This document shows, piece after piece, positions 44,555 to 53,655 of a stretch of 64,000 bases of DNA. Made by a program: the position numbers and the translations under genes. This stretch comes from an uncultured Rhodospirillales bacterium. GTDB lineage: Bacteria > Pseudomonadota > Alphaproteobacteria > Azospirillales > Azospirillaceae. The notes under the pieces are model-generated. The model was given only the letters and a program-made list of their open reading frames with translations. It did no database searches and had not been told where the DNA came from. Position 1 is the first letter of the stretch, and each line of letters opens with the position of its first letter. The DNA lies in contig CAIYNU010000089.1 of the NCBI GenBank assembly GCA_903927615.1, forward strand, positions 1-64,000, read 5' to 3'.

Positions 44555-45307
44555 ATGCCGGTGCACAGGCGGGTATTCGACCGCAGGGTGCTCTATCCCG
44601 GCGACACACTGATCCGAGAAAACGAGTACGGCGATTCTGCCTACTACATCCAAAATGGCCAATTCGGCGTCTACAAGCACATCGGCGGCGAGGAGATCCT
44701 GCTGACGGTGCTGCCCGGGAATTCGATCGTCGGTGAGATGGCCCTGATTGACGACGGGCGGCGTTCGGCGACGGTGCGGTGCCTGGAAACCGCCACGGTG
44801 GTGGTGGTCAATCGGGAAGCCTTCGAACGCAAGCTCGGCCGGCTCGACCCGTTCGTCAAAGCCCTGCTGGAAATGTTTTCCCAGAAAATCCGGCGCCTTA
44901 ACGAAGATTACTGCGACGTTGAGAGAAAACTTCAGTGGTTGCTGCGCCAGATCGGCCTGCCACCGCGCCAACCCAGCTCACGATGGGTTCGCGCCCAGCA
45001 GCAGGCCCCGGTCCAGCAGACACCCGTCGACGGGAGACCCCAGAGCGTCAAGCCCGCCCCGGCCGCCGAGCCGCAAACCGCCCACGACCTTCTGGCCGAC
45101 GGCGATCCCCGCGCGCGCGATGCCCTGTCCGAGTTGACTCGAGAAAGCATCGACCGGTACGACCGGCTCAAGCTCGAACTCGCCATGCTTTACCACCCCG
45201 ACTGCACCGGCGGGCGTGCCAACGAAACCATGACGCGTGCAGACGTGTTTCGGGAAATTTGGGCGGTCCTCCAGAAAATTGACGAGGAATACCGCACCCT
45301 GACCTGA
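44555..45307 (+). CDS. Cyclic-nucleotide-binding domain protein without HTH
   Basis: A 250-residue protein. Residues about 10-125 are a Crp-type cyclic-nucleotide-binding beta roll: LYPGDTLIRENEYGDSAYYI, GQFGVYKH, and NSIVGEMALIDDGRRSATVR with the phosphate-binding cassette. A Pro/Gln-rich linker follows, then a helical C-terminus (about 175-250, DRYDRLKLELAMLYHPDC). No helix-turn-helix DNA-binding domain is visible, so it is probably not a transcription factor. It might control or scaffold an unidentified partner. GGAAGGGTGACGCG precedes the ATG. A 16-base tandem repeat begins directly after its stop. Confidence 0.8.
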   Translation: MPVHRRVFDRRVLYPGDTLIRENEYGDSAYYIQNGQFGVYKHIGGEEILLTVLPGNSIVGEMALIDDGRRSATVRCLETATVVVVNREAFERKLGRLDPFVKALLEMFSQKIRRLNEDYCDVERKLQWLLRQIGLPPRQPSSRWVRAQQQAPVQQTPVDGRPQSVKPAPAAEPQTAHDLLADGDPRARDALSELTRESIDRYDRLKLELAMLYHPDCTGGRANETMTRADVFREIWAVLQKIDEEYRTLT

Positions 45308-45355
45308 CCGGATCTACTCTGAACCGGGTCTATTCTGAACCGGATCTGTTCTGAC
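45308..45355 (+). repeat. Three tandem copies of a 16-base unit
   Basis: CCGGATCTACTCTGAA, CCGGGTCTATTCTGAA and CCGGATCTGTTCTGAC follow each other without gaps, starting at the base after the stop codon of the cyclic-nucleotide-binding gene. Copies differ by two or three bases. No hairpin is formed. Function is unknown; it may be a slipped-strand variable tract. Confidence 0.7.
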
Positions 45356-45436
45356 CCATTCTATTCCCGGGACAGCTCACCGCCCTTTTCTCGCATTTCC
45401 CATGGATTGCCCCCGACGGCCCCTGGAACGCGCGCC

Positions 45437-45868
45437 TCAAGCCGCCCCTTTGCCGCCCCCTGAACGACCAAAGCCGGTGTTCAACGCATGAAGCAGGCCC
45501 GTGGCCAGCTTCCGGGACGGGTCTGCGGCCAAGGCCGGCGGCGGCGCTGCCGGGGCCGCGGGCGGAACGACCATCTTTCCGGTCCGGGTACAAAAGACCG
45601 TCGCAGCATCTTCCGCATTGGCGCGAATCCGCCGCTTGGTCTCGCCGTCAATGGCGTCGAATGCCTGGGCCGCCTGGGTAAAAGACTGCGGCGACGGTGT
45701 GTCCAGCAACGTGCGGAGGCTGCTGACGGCCAGTTTCAGCTCATGGCCATCGGGCCTGAATTCCCTGGTCACCGCATCCACCAACAGCCTAATGGCTCGC
45801 CGCATCTCTTTGTTGTCGATCTGTTCCTGGAGCAGAGCTGCTACTTTTTCCACGAACCGGCTCCCCAT
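45437..45868 (-). CDS. Hypothetical protein, helical with Pro/Ala-rich linker
   Basis: A 143-residue protein: a helical first half (KVAALLQEQIDNKEMRRAIR, then RTLLDTPSPQSFTQAAQAFD), then a Pro/Ala stretch (VVPPAAPAAPPPALAA), then a short C-terminal helix. No family is recognised. The start is uncertain: the ATG at 45868 has a GAGG right next to it, while a GTG at 45853 has GGGGAG 7 bases upstream and may be the true start. Confidence 0.55.
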   Translation of the reverse strand: MGSRFVEKVAALLQEQIDNKEMRRAIRLLVDAVTREFRPDGHELKLAVSSLRTLLDTPSPQSFTQAAQAFDAIDGETKRRIRANAEDAATVFCTRTGKMVVPPAAPAAPPPALAADPSRKLATGLLHALNTGFGRSGGGKGAA

Positions 45869-46112
45869 CCTCGCTGCTCGATCGCCATCATACGATGTGG
45901 GCGCAAGCCGAAGCAATACGACAAAAAGCGTACCGATCCCTATTTGATTACACCGAGACAGACCAAAAATGCAGGCGTTGCCGATCCGCCACGACCCTTG
46001 AAGCTCTACCAATTTGTGATGAGGAAGAACCTATTTTATATAAAGTTCTCCCCATAACTTGCCGCAACCCGCTCGAGTCCCGAGCTCGGCCGAGATCACT
46101 CGCTCGAGTCGA

Positions 46113-46913
46113 TTACTCGCCGACATGAAGCAACGACCCGCGATGCCGGGCCACCCGAAAAGCCCATAGGAAGACCGCCGTCGACAGCAGCAGATAGAAC
46201 CCATTCCAGGCAGCGGCCCCGAACATCAGATCGGAACGCACCTCATGGTGGAACAGCAGCCAGCGCAAGCCTTCAAAGACATGGGTCGAGGGCAGCGCCC
46301 ACGCCACCGTCTGTAACCAGTCGGGCAACACCGCCACCGGATAATAAACGGCGCTGACCGGCGCCAACAGGAACACGGTCATCCAGGCCAGACTCTCGGC
46401 CCCCAACCCATAGCGCAGGATCAGGGCGATGATCAGAAGTGCCAGCCACCAGCCCATCACGATCAGGTTGACGAAGTACCCGGCTAACGGCAACCCCAGT
46501 CCGAACACCGAGTAGTGAAAGATGGGAATGGCCAGCAACGCCGCCGGTACCACCCCGATCAAGGTCCGGATCAGGCTCATGACCAGCATCGCGAGCACCC
46601 ACTCCAAGGGCCGAAGCGGGCTTACGAACAACTGCCCAAGATTACGCGACCACATTTCCTCCAGAAATGGGACCGATACGCCCAACTGCCCACGGAACAG
46701 GACGTCCCACAGCAGAACGGCCGCGATCAACACGCCGCCGCCCTGGGCAACCCAACTGCTGGTAGTGGACATAAATTGACTGATGAAGCCCCACAGCACC
46801 ATCTGCACGGTGGGCCAGTAGGCAAGTTCTAATAGACGCGGCCACGACCCGCGCAACAGATACCAATACCGGAGAACCATCGCGCCCACCCGGCGCGGCG
46901 AAAAAGCGAGCAC
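46113..46913 (-). CDS. ABC-2 type transporter permease
   Basis: A 266-residue integral membrane permease with six helices. RYWYLLRGSWPRLLELAYWPTVQM and WGFISQF near the start and NLGQLFVSPLRPLEWVLAML in the middle are typical of ABC-2 permeases that export polysaccharides, drugs or lipids. The likely start is a GTG at 46913 with AGGGG 8 bases upstream, since related proteins begin just before the RRVGAMVLRYWYLL segment; a frame open to 47042 would add 43 residues. No ATPase gene is adjacent, so the energy partner lies elsewhere. Confidence 0.85.
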   Translation of the reverse strand: MLAFSPRRVGAMVLRYWYLLRGSWPRLLELAYWPTVQMVLWGFISQFMSTTSSWVAQGGGVLIAAVLLWDVLFRGQLGVSVPFLEEMWSRNLGQLFVSPLRPLEWVLAMLVMSLIRTLIGVVPAALLAIPIFHYSVFGLGLPLAGYFVNLIVMGWWLALLIIALILRYGLGAESLAWMTVFLLAPVSAVYYPVAVLPDWLQTVAWALPSTHVFEGLRWLLFHHEVRSDLMFGAAAWNGFYLLLSTAVFLWAFRVARHRGSLLHVGE

Positions 46914-47070
46914 GACGAGCACCCCTGGGGTAAGAAATACGGAAGCCTGTGCGCCAGCGTACCGCGAGACCGGGGCGCGGGCGGGGTTGCAGGAAAATTG
47001 AAACACCATTTGCCGACACCGACTCATCACCTTAATATCCAACTCTGCCTCTCACCGCCAGCAGGGGACC

Positions 47071-48387
47071 ATGAAAGATCCGACCGGTTCGGGCCGGCAC
47101 GGCGCTACCACGCAAAGCCGTCTGTCGCAAGAACAGGCGCAAGAAATTGCGCGTAAGCATGAGATGCTATACTCGGGACGCATGGGAGGCGCCCGGGCTG
47201 TTTTTTCTTTTTGCGACCTTTCCGGGTTAAATCTGTCTGGGCACAATCTGGCGGATGCGGATTTTACCGGGGCTTTGCTCGCAGACTGCAATCTTTCGGG
47301 GGCCAAGCTTGACCGCGCGGTCTTTTTCTGCGCCGACCTGCGCCGGGCCAATATGGCGCGGGCATGCCTGCGCCGGTCCGATCTGCGCGGCGCCTGCCTG
47401 CGCGGCGCCTTCATGGTCGGCGCCGACCTGTTCGAGGCCGACCTGCGCGAAGGCGTGATTGCGGAGAAGGACCAGCGCGGCAATTTGACCTTCCTGCGGC
47501 ATGAATTGCGCCCGGCCGAGATGCAGACCGTCGTCCTGGCCAATGCCAACCTGGAACGGGCACGGATGAATGGCATCATCGCCATCCAGGCCGATTTCAC
47601 CGACGCGGTCATGCGCGGCTGCAAACTGGTCCGGGCCAACCTGCGCCAGTGCAAGATGGTCGGGGCCAATCTGGAGGGCGCCGACCTTTCCGGCTCGGAC
47701 ATGAAGGGCGCCAACCTCCAGGGTGCGGTGCTGATCGGCACCGATATGACCATGGCGAATACCGACGATGTGGACATGACCGGCACGTTGACCGACGCCC
47801 CGGCCGGAATCCCGCTCAACAGCCTCAAGGAACCCATCGAGTTCCTGCTCTCCCAGCACGCCCTGTGGGTGGAGACCAGCGGGGCCAGCGGCAAGCCGCT
47901 GGATCTATCCAAAGTCGACCTCCGGCCGCTCAAGGACCTGGCCAGCGCCAACCTCACGGCGCTCAAGGCCCACAGTGTGGTGATGTATGGCATGGAGTTG
48001 CCGGGCATTCAACTCCAGGGGGCGCAACTCCAAGGGGCCGATCTGCGCGCCACGCGCCTGGTCGGCAGCGACCTGCGCGGCGTCAATCTCACCAACGCCA
48101 AGCTGAACAACGCCGACCTGCGCGACTGCAACCTCGGGCCGCTGTTGCTCAGCGCCGATCGAATCCTGCCGGCCCAACTCCAGGGTGCAACCATTCGCTA
48201 CGCCGATTTGCGGGGCGCCGATTTGCTGCGGACCAGCTTCGTCGGGGCCGACCTGTCCTACTCCACCCTGATCGGGACCAAGTTACGCTCCACGGACTTT
48301 ACCAACTGCGTGCTCGATACCACCCTGTTTTCCCAAGGTTCCCTGCGTGAAGCGATTTCCGCCGGGTGCAAAGGCCTGCCGGGCTGA
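47071..48387 (+). CDS. Pentapeptide-repeat protein, two solenoids with a linker
   Basis: The product has 438 residues. An N-terminal head (residues 1-45) is followed by A(D/N)LxX repeats (about 45-235), a linker (about 240-295) with HALWVETSGASGKPLDLS, and a second repeat block (about 295-425). The plan and the SGASGK linker match the protein at 18267-19496, so the two are paralogues. The repeats form a beta helix without visible catalytic residues. The gene is divergent from the ABC-2 permease. GCAGGGGACC precedes the ATG. Confidence 0.85.
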   Translation: MKDPTGSGRHGATTQSRLSQEQAQEIARKHEMLYSGRMGGARAVFSFCDLSGLNLSGHNLADADFTGALLADCNLSGAKLDRAVFFCADLRRANMARACLRRSDLRGACLRGAFMVGADLFEADLREGVIAEKDQRGNLTFLRHELRPAEMQTVVLANANLERARMNGIIAIQADFTDAVMRGCKLVRANLRQCKMVGANLEGADLSGSDMKGANLQGAVLIGTDMTMANTDDVDMTGTLTDAPAGIPLNSLKEPIEFLLSQHALWVETSGASGKPLDLSKVDLRPLKDLASANLTALKAHSVVMYGMELPGIQLQGAQLQGADLRATRLVGSDLRGVNLTNAKLNNADLRDCNLGPLLLSADRILPAQLQGATIRYADLRGADLLRTSFVGADLSYSTLIGTKLRSTDFTNCVLDTTLFSQGSLREAISAGCKGLPG

Positions 48388-48440
48388 TTGAGGACCTTCC
48401 GCTCAAAGCGGACCGGTGGGCTTGGAACTCGAATGGGGCC

Positions 48441-48468
48441 TTGACATGGGCGGGAAGCACCGTAGAGT
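48441..48468 (+). promoter_or_regulatory. Sigma-70-type promoter of thrS
   Basis: TTGACA (48441-48446), a 16-base spacer and TAGAGT (48463-48468) form a good vegetative promoter, 35 bases upstream of the thrS ATG. The leader would be short, leaving no room for a T-box or similar element. Confidence 0.7.
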
Positions 48469-48503
48469 CACCCCTCCCGTAAGACTCGGGTCAGGTCAGA
48501 AAG

Positions 48504-50483
48504 ATGTCGTCTGCCGTGCCACCTCTCGAAACGTCTCTCGCTTCTGTGGTCATCACTCTGCCCGACGGGGCCGAGCGCCACTTTCCCGGCCCGGTGACCG
48601 GCGCTGGTGTCGCTGCCGCCATCGGCAAACGGCTGGCCCAGGATGCCCTGGCGGTCCGCATCGATGGCCGGTTGTGCGACCTGGCCACCCCCATCGCGAC
48701 CCATGCCCGGGTCGAGATCGTGACCCGCAGCGACCCCGACGCCCTGGACCTGATTCGCCACGACGCCGCCCATGTGATGGCCGAAGCGGTGCAATCGCTG
48801 TTCCCCGGAACCCAGGTGACCATCGGCCCGGCCATCGCCAACGGTTTCTATTACGACTTCGCCCGTCCCGAACCGTTTTCCCTGGAAGATTTGGAACGGA
48901 TCGAGGGCCGGATGCGGGAGATCATCGCCGCCGACCGGCCGTTCCTCCGCGAGGAGTGGCCGCGCGCGCAGGCCATTCGCTTTTTTCAGGACAAGGGCGA
49001 GGCCTATAAGGCCGAGATCATCTCGGACCTGCCGGGCGACCAGGCCATCTCGATCTATCGTCAGGGGGACTGGCTGGACCTGTGCCGCGGCCCCCATCTG
49101 CCCTCCACCGGGCGAGTCGGAACCGCGTTCAAGCTGATGAAGCTGGCCGGCGCCTATTGGCGGGGTGATCACCGGAACGAGATGCTGCACCGCATCTACG
49201 GCACCGCTTGGCGCGACGACAAGGAACTCAAGGCCCACCTGACCCAGATCGAGGAGGCGGAAAAGCGGGACCATCGCCGGCTGGGCCGCGAGATGGGACT
49301 GTTCCATCTTCAAGAGGAAGCGGCCGGCAGCGTCTTCTGGCACCACAAGGGGTGGACGTTGTGGCGGATTCTGGAGGCCTATATCCGGACGCGGCTCGCC
49401 GATCATGGCTATGTCGAAGTGCGGACGCCCCAGTTGATCGACCGGGTGTTGTGGGAACAGTCGGGCCATTGGGAAAAGTTCCGGGCCGGCATGTTCACGG
49501 CCCTGGCCGATGAAGACAAGGTTCTGGCCCTCAAGCCGATGAACTGCCCCGGCCACGTCCAGATTTATCGGCAGGGCATTAAAAGTTATCGCGATCTGCC
49601 GTTACGCCTGGCTGAATTCGGCGCCTGCCATCGCAACGAACCGTCGGGGGCCCTGCATGGCATCATGAGGGTGCGTGCCTTCACCCAGGACGACGCCCAC
49701 ATCTTTTGCACCGAAGACCAGATCACGTCGGAAAGCGTGGCCTTCTGCCAGTTGCTGGAGAGCGTCTATCGGGACCTTGGATTTACCGAGGTCAGCGTCA
49801 AGTTCTCGGACCGGCCGCCGGTGCGGGCCGGTTCCGACGCGGTTTGGGACCGTGCCGAGGCCGCCCTGAAGGCCGCCGTCACCGCGGCCGGTCTGCCCTA
49901 CCATCTTAACCCCGGCGAAGGCGCCTTCTACGGCCCCAAGATCGAGTTCGTGCTGCGCGACGCCATCGGCCGGGACTGGCAGTGCGGCACGCTCCAGGTC
50001 GACTATGTGCTGCCGGAACGCCTCGACGCCTCCTATGTCGGCGAGGATGGCGCCCGGCATCGCCCGGTCATGCTCCACCGGGCCATCCTGGGCTCGATGG
50101 AACGCTTTATCGGCGTGCTGATCGAACATTATGCCGGTCGTTTCCCGCTCTGGCTGGCGCCGGTGCAGGTGGTGGTGGCCACCATCACCAATGTCGCCGA
50201 TGCCTATGCCGCCGACGTGACGGCCGCGCTCAAACGGGCCGGGTTGCGGGTGACGCTGGATACCCGCAACGAGAAAATCAATCTCAAGGTTCGGGAACAT
50301 AGCTTGCAGAAAGTTCCCGTTCTGGTGGTGGTCGGTCATCGCGAAGCCGAGAACCGGTCGGTGGCGTTGCGACGTCTGGGCAGCAAGGACCAAGAGGTGC
50401 TTGCCCTTGACGCGGCAATCAATAAACTGAGTGATGAGGCACGGTCCCCGGCAGGGGATCGGGCGGCGGCAGTTCCGTTCTGA
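48504..50483 (+). CDS. thrS: Threonyl-tRNA synthetase
   Basis: A 659-residue class II synthetase. It has an N-terminal TGS domain (residues about 12-75, [16 protein letters not shown]), an editing domain with [16 protein letters not shown] and [10 protein letters not shown], and a catalytic core with motif 2 [30 protein letters not shown] and motif 3 [13 protein letters not shown]. The anticodon-binding domain follows at about 555-650. The zinc-site Cys lies in MNCPGH. It charges and proofreads tRNA-Thr. infC lies just downstream. Confidence 0.97.
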   Translation: MSSAVPPLETSLASVVITLPDGAERHFPGPVTGAGVAAAIGKRLAQDALAVRIDGRLCDLATPIATHARVEIVTRSDPDALDLIRHDAAHVMAEAVQSLFPGTQVTIGPAIANGFYYDFARPEPFSLEDLERIEGRMREIIAADRPFLREEWPRAQAIRFFQDKGEAYKAEIISDLPGDQAISIYRQGDWLDLCRGPHLPSTGRVGTAFKLMKLAGAYWRGDHRNEMLHRIYGTAWRDDKELKAHLTQIEEAEKRDHRRLGREMGLFHLQEEAAGSVFWHHKGWTLWRILEAYIRTRLADHGYVEVRTPQLIDRVLWEQSGHWEKFRAGMFTALADEDKVLALKPMNCPGHVQIYRQGIKSYRDLPLRLAEFGACHRNEPSGALHGIMRVRAFTQDDAHIFCTEDQITSESVAFCQLLESVYRDLGFTEVSVKFSDRPPVRAGSDAVWDRAEAALKAAVTAAGLPYHLNPGEGAFYGPKIEFVLRDAIGRDWQCGTLQVDYVLPERLDASYVGEDGARHRPVMLHRAILGSMERFIGVLIEHYAGRFPLWLAPVQVVVATITNVADAYAADVTAALKRAGLRVTLDTRNEKINLKVREHSLQKVPVLVVVGHREAENRSVALRRLGSKDQEVLALDAAINKLSDEARSPAGDRAAAVPF

Positions 50484-50505
50484 GGACCCCCTGCTGATGG
50501 TCCTC
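50482..50505 (+). promoter_or_regulatory. Hairpin between thrS and infC
   Basis: GAGGACC-CCCTGCTGAT-GGTCCTC forms a perfect 7-base stem, starting in the last bases of the thrS stop codon and ending about 10 bases before the infC ribosome binding site. It lies in the region where IF-3 translation is controlled in other bacteria. No T-run follows. Confidence 0.5.
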
Positions 50506-50530
50506 GCAACCCAACGAGGGAGACGTTTCC

Positions 50531-51067
50531 ATAGCCAGACTACCGAGTGAAGCCCAACCGACCCGCGACGGCCCCCGGGTCAATCGGGAAATCAATGTCC
50601 GGAGCGTCCGTCTGGTCGATGCCCAGGGCGAGATGGTGGGTATCGTCATGATCCGCGATGCCCTGATCGCCGCCGAAGAGGCTGGACTGGATTTGGTCGA
50701 GGTCGCGCCCAACGCCGACCCGCCGGTCTGCAAGATTCTCGATTACGGCAAGTATAAATACGAGGCCCAAAAGAAAGCTAACGAAGCGCGCAAGAAGCAG
50801 AAGATCATCGAAGTCAAAGAAATCAAGATGCGGCCAAACATCGATGATAATGATTACGAGGTCAAAATGCGCAGCGCGCGCCGGTTCATCGAAGAGGGCG
50901 ACAAGGTCAAGGTGACCATGCGCTTCCGCGGTCGTGAAATGGCTCACCAGGATTTGGGTATGAATGTGCTGATCCGGGTTCGCGACGAGTTGGAAGCCGT
51001 GGCCAAGGTCGAGCAGATGCCCAAAGTCGAAGGCCGGCAGATGATCATGGTGTTGGCGCCGAAATAG
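50531..51067 (+). CDS. infC: Translation initiation factor IF-3, AUA start
   Basis: A 178-residue IF-3. The body [51 protein letters not shown] and [17 protein letters not shown] is canonical. Residues match the family up to a start at ATA (50531), preceded by GGGAG with 8 bases spacing (GAGGGAGACGTTTCC). No in-frame ATG, GTG or TTG lies between the thrS stop and the conserved N-terminus; the first in-frame ATG is at 50633, well inside the domain. E. coli infC uses AUU for self-regulation, and AUA would allow the same. Confidence 0.93.
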   Translation: MARLPSEAQPTRDGPRVNREINVRSVRLVDAQGEMVGIVMIRDALIAAEEAGLDLVEVAPNADPPVCKILDYGKYKYEAQKKANEARKKQKIIEVKEIKMRPNIDDNDYEVKMRSARRFIEEGDKVKVTMRFRGREMAHQDLGMNVLIRVRDELEAVAKVEQMPKVEGRQMIMVLAPK

Positions 51068-51101
51068 CGGCGGGCCTGCGCCCGGAGTCATCCAGCCGTT
51101 T

Positions 51102-51138
51102 CGCCCAGCCGGGACTGTGATGCTGTCCCGGCTGGGCG
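51102..51138 (+). terminator. Terminator hairpin after infC
   Basis: CGCCCAGCCGGGAC (51102-51115) pairs perfectly with GTCCCGGCTGGGCG (51125-51138) around a 9-base loop, followed by TTGTGTG. It ends the thrS-infC transcript and lies about 30 bases before the convergent gene's stop. Confidence 0.8.
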
Positions 51139-51166
51139 TTGTGTGATCCGGTGGGCGTTGTATGGT

Positions 51167-51535
51167 CTAGGATGCCTTGCGAAACTCCTGGTGATCACCG
51201 CTCCAGCTCCAGTAGTCGTGGGCATTGGAGAAATAGACTCCGATGGCTCCGTCTGCCAGAGCCAGAGCGGCGTGACTCAGCAATCCGCGCTTGATCACCA
51301 GATTGCTAGCCACCGCATCCATGAATTGCTTTTTATCCTGGAACTCGTTCAGGTAGTAGACCGCCAGTTCCCGCCCCGCATGGCTTCCAGGTGCGTCGGC
51401 CGGCGGTCTGGGCGCACGGTCCACGAAACGGAAAAGGTTGCGTAACCCACCTTCCAGCACATCGGGGGTCAGGATGTCGGTATCGGACTCGCCCGCCTTG
51501 TGCCGGACGTAATCCAGGACGGCATAACACTCCAT
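51167..51535 (-). CDS. Hypothetical protein
   Basis: A 122-residue soluble protein (MECYAVLDYVRHKAGES, then ILTPDVLEGGLRNLFRFVD, ending DYWSWSGDHQEFRKAS). No family is recognised. GGGGAGGAACCA precedes the ATG, a strong ribosome binding site that supports this start over a frame open to 51667. It is convergent with infC and divergent from the SPFH gene. Confidence 0.6.
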   Translation of the reverse strand: MECYAVLDYVRHKAGESDTDILTPDVLEGGLRNLFRFVDRAPRPPADAPGSHAGRELAVYYLNEFQDKKQFMDAVASNLVIKRGLLSHAALALADGAIGVYFSNAHDYWSWSGDHQEFRKAS

Positions 51536-51734
51536 TGGTTCCTCCCCGGGACACTGCCGGTGCGGTGACCGGCCCACAGCCGGCAGCCTACACAATCCGC
51601 CCGGAACAGGGCAGTCCAAACCGCCGGCGGCGCCCGGCCCGGAAAGGCTCCGGTGTTTGCGCACCATCCGCTTGACCCGGCGTCAAAAAGCGGGTTTCGA
51701 TGATCGGGCTCACAGGTGCGGCAGGAGGTGTGGC

Positions 51735-52616
51735 ATGTTCAGCGCATTGGCAATCCAACTGGGACCGCTCTTCGATCAGTTGCTGGTTCCGGTTGTGGTC
51801 CTGGTGGCGGCGATGGCCTCGTCGATGGGCGCGGTGTCCACCGGTGATGTCGGCGTCGAAACCCGGTTCGGGGTGGTGGCCACCGAGGAAGTGAAGCCGG
51901 GCCTGTATCTGGCGCCGCTGGCCGCCGTCGACCATTATTCGACCAAGGAAATCGCGATTCCCATCGACGACCTGACCCCCAAGGCCGCCGATAATCTGTT
52001 TATCCGGCACATGGACGTCACCGTCTATTATCGGGTGACGCCGGGCCATGTCGCACCGCTGGCGATCAAGTACGCCGGACAAAGCCAGGGCTTGCCCGAC
52101 ACGCCGCAAGTGCTGGCGCCCTGTTACCGGCTGGTGGCGACGCTGGCCCGCAACGCCATCTACGAGGGGGTCGCCCGGATCAACAGTCTCCAGGTCCATC
52201 AGCAGCGCGAACAGATCGCCAACGAAGTCCAGGCCTCACTCCAGCGTGAACTGGATGCCAAGGATCCGGGGGCGTTCGAGATTTCCCGGGTGGTGATCCG
52301 CACCGTGGTCACCGATCCTGCCATCGAACAAGCCATCCAGGATGCCGTCAGCCAGCAAAAGCGCCTCGACGCCATGCAAATCCGGACTCAGATCGCCCAG
52401 AAGGAAGCCGATATCCGGCTGACCGAGGCCATCGGCATCGCCAAGGCCAACGAGGCGATCAACCACAGCCTGACCCCCGAATATCTCCAGCACGAGGCCA
52501 ACGAAGTGTTGCGGACCTTCGCCGCCAAGGGTAACGCCACCACCATCGTGATTCCGGCCAGCATGAACGCCGCCCCATTGATCACGCTCCCGGTCCCCGG
52601 GGTCCACAAGGACTGA
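51735..52616 (+). CDS. SPFH/Band 7 (prohibitin-like) membrane protein
   Basis: A 293-residue protein with an N-terminal helix (residues about 12-30), then an SPFH domain (GVETRFGVVATEEVKPGLY, NLFIRHMDVTVYYRVTP, VVATLARNAIYEGVARI). A helical coiled region follows (KRLDAMQIRTQIAQKEADIRL) and an Ala/Pro-rich C-terminus. SPFH proteins form membrane microdomain scaffolds and often bind proteases. GCAGGAGG lies just before the ATG. crcB follows after 7 bases. Confidence 0.85.
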   Translation: MFSALAIQLGPLFDQLLVPVVVLVAAMASSMGAVSTGDVGVETRFGVVATEEVKPGLYLAPLAAVDHYSTKEIAIPIDDLTPKAADNLFIRHMDVTVYYRVTPGHVAPLAIKYAGQSQGLPDTPQVLAPCYRLVATLARNAIYEGVARINSLQVHQQREQIANEVQASLQRELDAKDPGAFEISRVVIRTVVTDPAIEQAIQDAVSQQKRLDAMQIRTQIAQKEADIRLTEAIGIAKANEAINHSLTPEYLQHEANEVLRTFAAKGNATTIVIPASMNAAPLITLPVPGVHKD

Positions 52617-52623
52617 CCAGGCC

Positions 52624-53022
52624 ATGCTCGCCTATTTCCTCGTCGCGATCGGCGGTGCCGTGGGCAGCATGCTCCGGCACTGGCTGTCGGTGACCTTCCA
52701 CGAGTTCGATATTGATCTGTTTCCGTTTGAGTTGATGCCGGCCAGCTTTCCATGGGCCACGCTGGGCATCAACATCACCGGCTCGCTGCTGATCGGCTTT
52801 ATCGCCAATTTGCCGGTGGAGTATATCAGCCGCGACGCCCGCCTGTTTTTCATGACCGGGGTCCTGGGCGGCTATACCACGTTTTCGTCGTTCAGTCTTC
52901 AGCAGCTCGATATGTTCATGGAAGGCGATGTGGTCTTGGGCCTGTTGTACATCTTCTTCTCGGTCGTGATCGGCCTGTTTGCCGTGGCGTTGGGCTACCT
53001 GGCCGCCGGATGGCTTTATTGA
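52624..53022 (+). CDS. crcB: Fluoride channel CrcB/FluC
   Basis: A 132-residue four-helix protein. GGAVGSMLRHW on the first helix and GVLGGYTTFSSFSLQ on the third carry the conserved Gly-x-x-Gly and T-T-F-S-S-F fluoride-pore motifs, and TLGINITGSLLIGF has the Asn of the channel. It exports fluoride. It is only 7 bases after the SPFH gene, so no separate fluoride riboswitch fits upstream. Confidence 0.93.
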   Translation: MLAYFLVAIGGAVGSMLRHWLSVTFHEFDIDLFPFELMPASFPWATLGINITGSLLIGFIANLPVEYISRDARLFFMTGVLGGYTTFSSFSLQQLDMFMEGDVVLGLLYIFFSVVIGLFAVALGYLAAGWLY

Positions 53023-53111
53023 TTCTCTCTAAAAAATTGATCTTAAGGATGATTCACCCTCAGAAATCGACCGTCCGCCTTGCGGTCGGTTCCAGGGATC
53101 GGTGACCCCAG

Positions 53112-53651
53112 ATGTCCATGCCCCTTCGTACCCTGCGCCGCCTGTCCACCATCGCGGTGATGCTGGCCGGCCTCGGCTGGACCCTGGCCGCGGCGCCCGG
53201 ATGGGCGGTGCTGCCCGACGAAATGCTGGCCGACCCGGCATTGGAGACTCGGGCCCGGGAGATCAGCAAGGATCTGCGCTGCCTGGTCTGCCAGAACCAA
53301 TCCATCGACGACAGCAACGCCGACCTTGCCCGGGACTTGCGGTTGCTGGTGCGCGAGCGCCTGGTGGCGGGCGACAGCAACGACGCGGTGATCGGCTATC
53401 TCACGGCCCGTTACGGCGACTTTGTCCGACTCCGACCGCCGTTCCAGCCCAATACCTGGCTGCTGTGGCTGGCCCCCCCGGCGGTGCTGGCGGCCGGGAT
53501 GGGCGGCATCGCCTGGCGTCTGCGCCACCGCCGGGCCGCCGACGGCCAGGCACCCCGAACCGCCCCTTTGACCCCCGATGAACAGGAGCGCCTGCGTCGG
53601 GTGCTCGACGACACCGGCACCGACCCTGCCCACGCTCGGCCGCGAGGATAA
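53112..53651 (+). CDS. ccmH: Cytochrome c-type biogenesis protein CcmH
   Basis: A 179-residue periplasmic thiol-redox protein in cytochrome c maturation. The N-terminal signal is followed by [19 protein letters not shown], the heme-ligation LRCxxCQ motif, then [17 protein letters not shown] and [20 protein letters not shown] membrane helix ([18 protein letters not shown]) lies near residue 125. It reduces the apocytochrome Cys pair. ccmI follows after 4 bases. Confidence 0.92.
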   Translation: MSMPLRTLRRLSTIAVMLAGLGWTLAAAPGWAVLPDEMLADPALETRAREISKDLRCLVCQNQSIDDSNADLARDLRLLVRERLVAGDSNDAVIGYLTARYGDFVRLRPPFQPNTWLLWLAPPAVLAAGMGGIAWRLRHRRAADGQAPRTAPLTPDEQERLRRVLDDTGTDPAHARPRG

Positions 53652-53655
53652 CATC

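Noticed and set aside
52600-52624. Fluoride riboswitch before crcB
   Set aside because: Only 7 bases separate the preceding stop from the crcB start, leaving no room for it.
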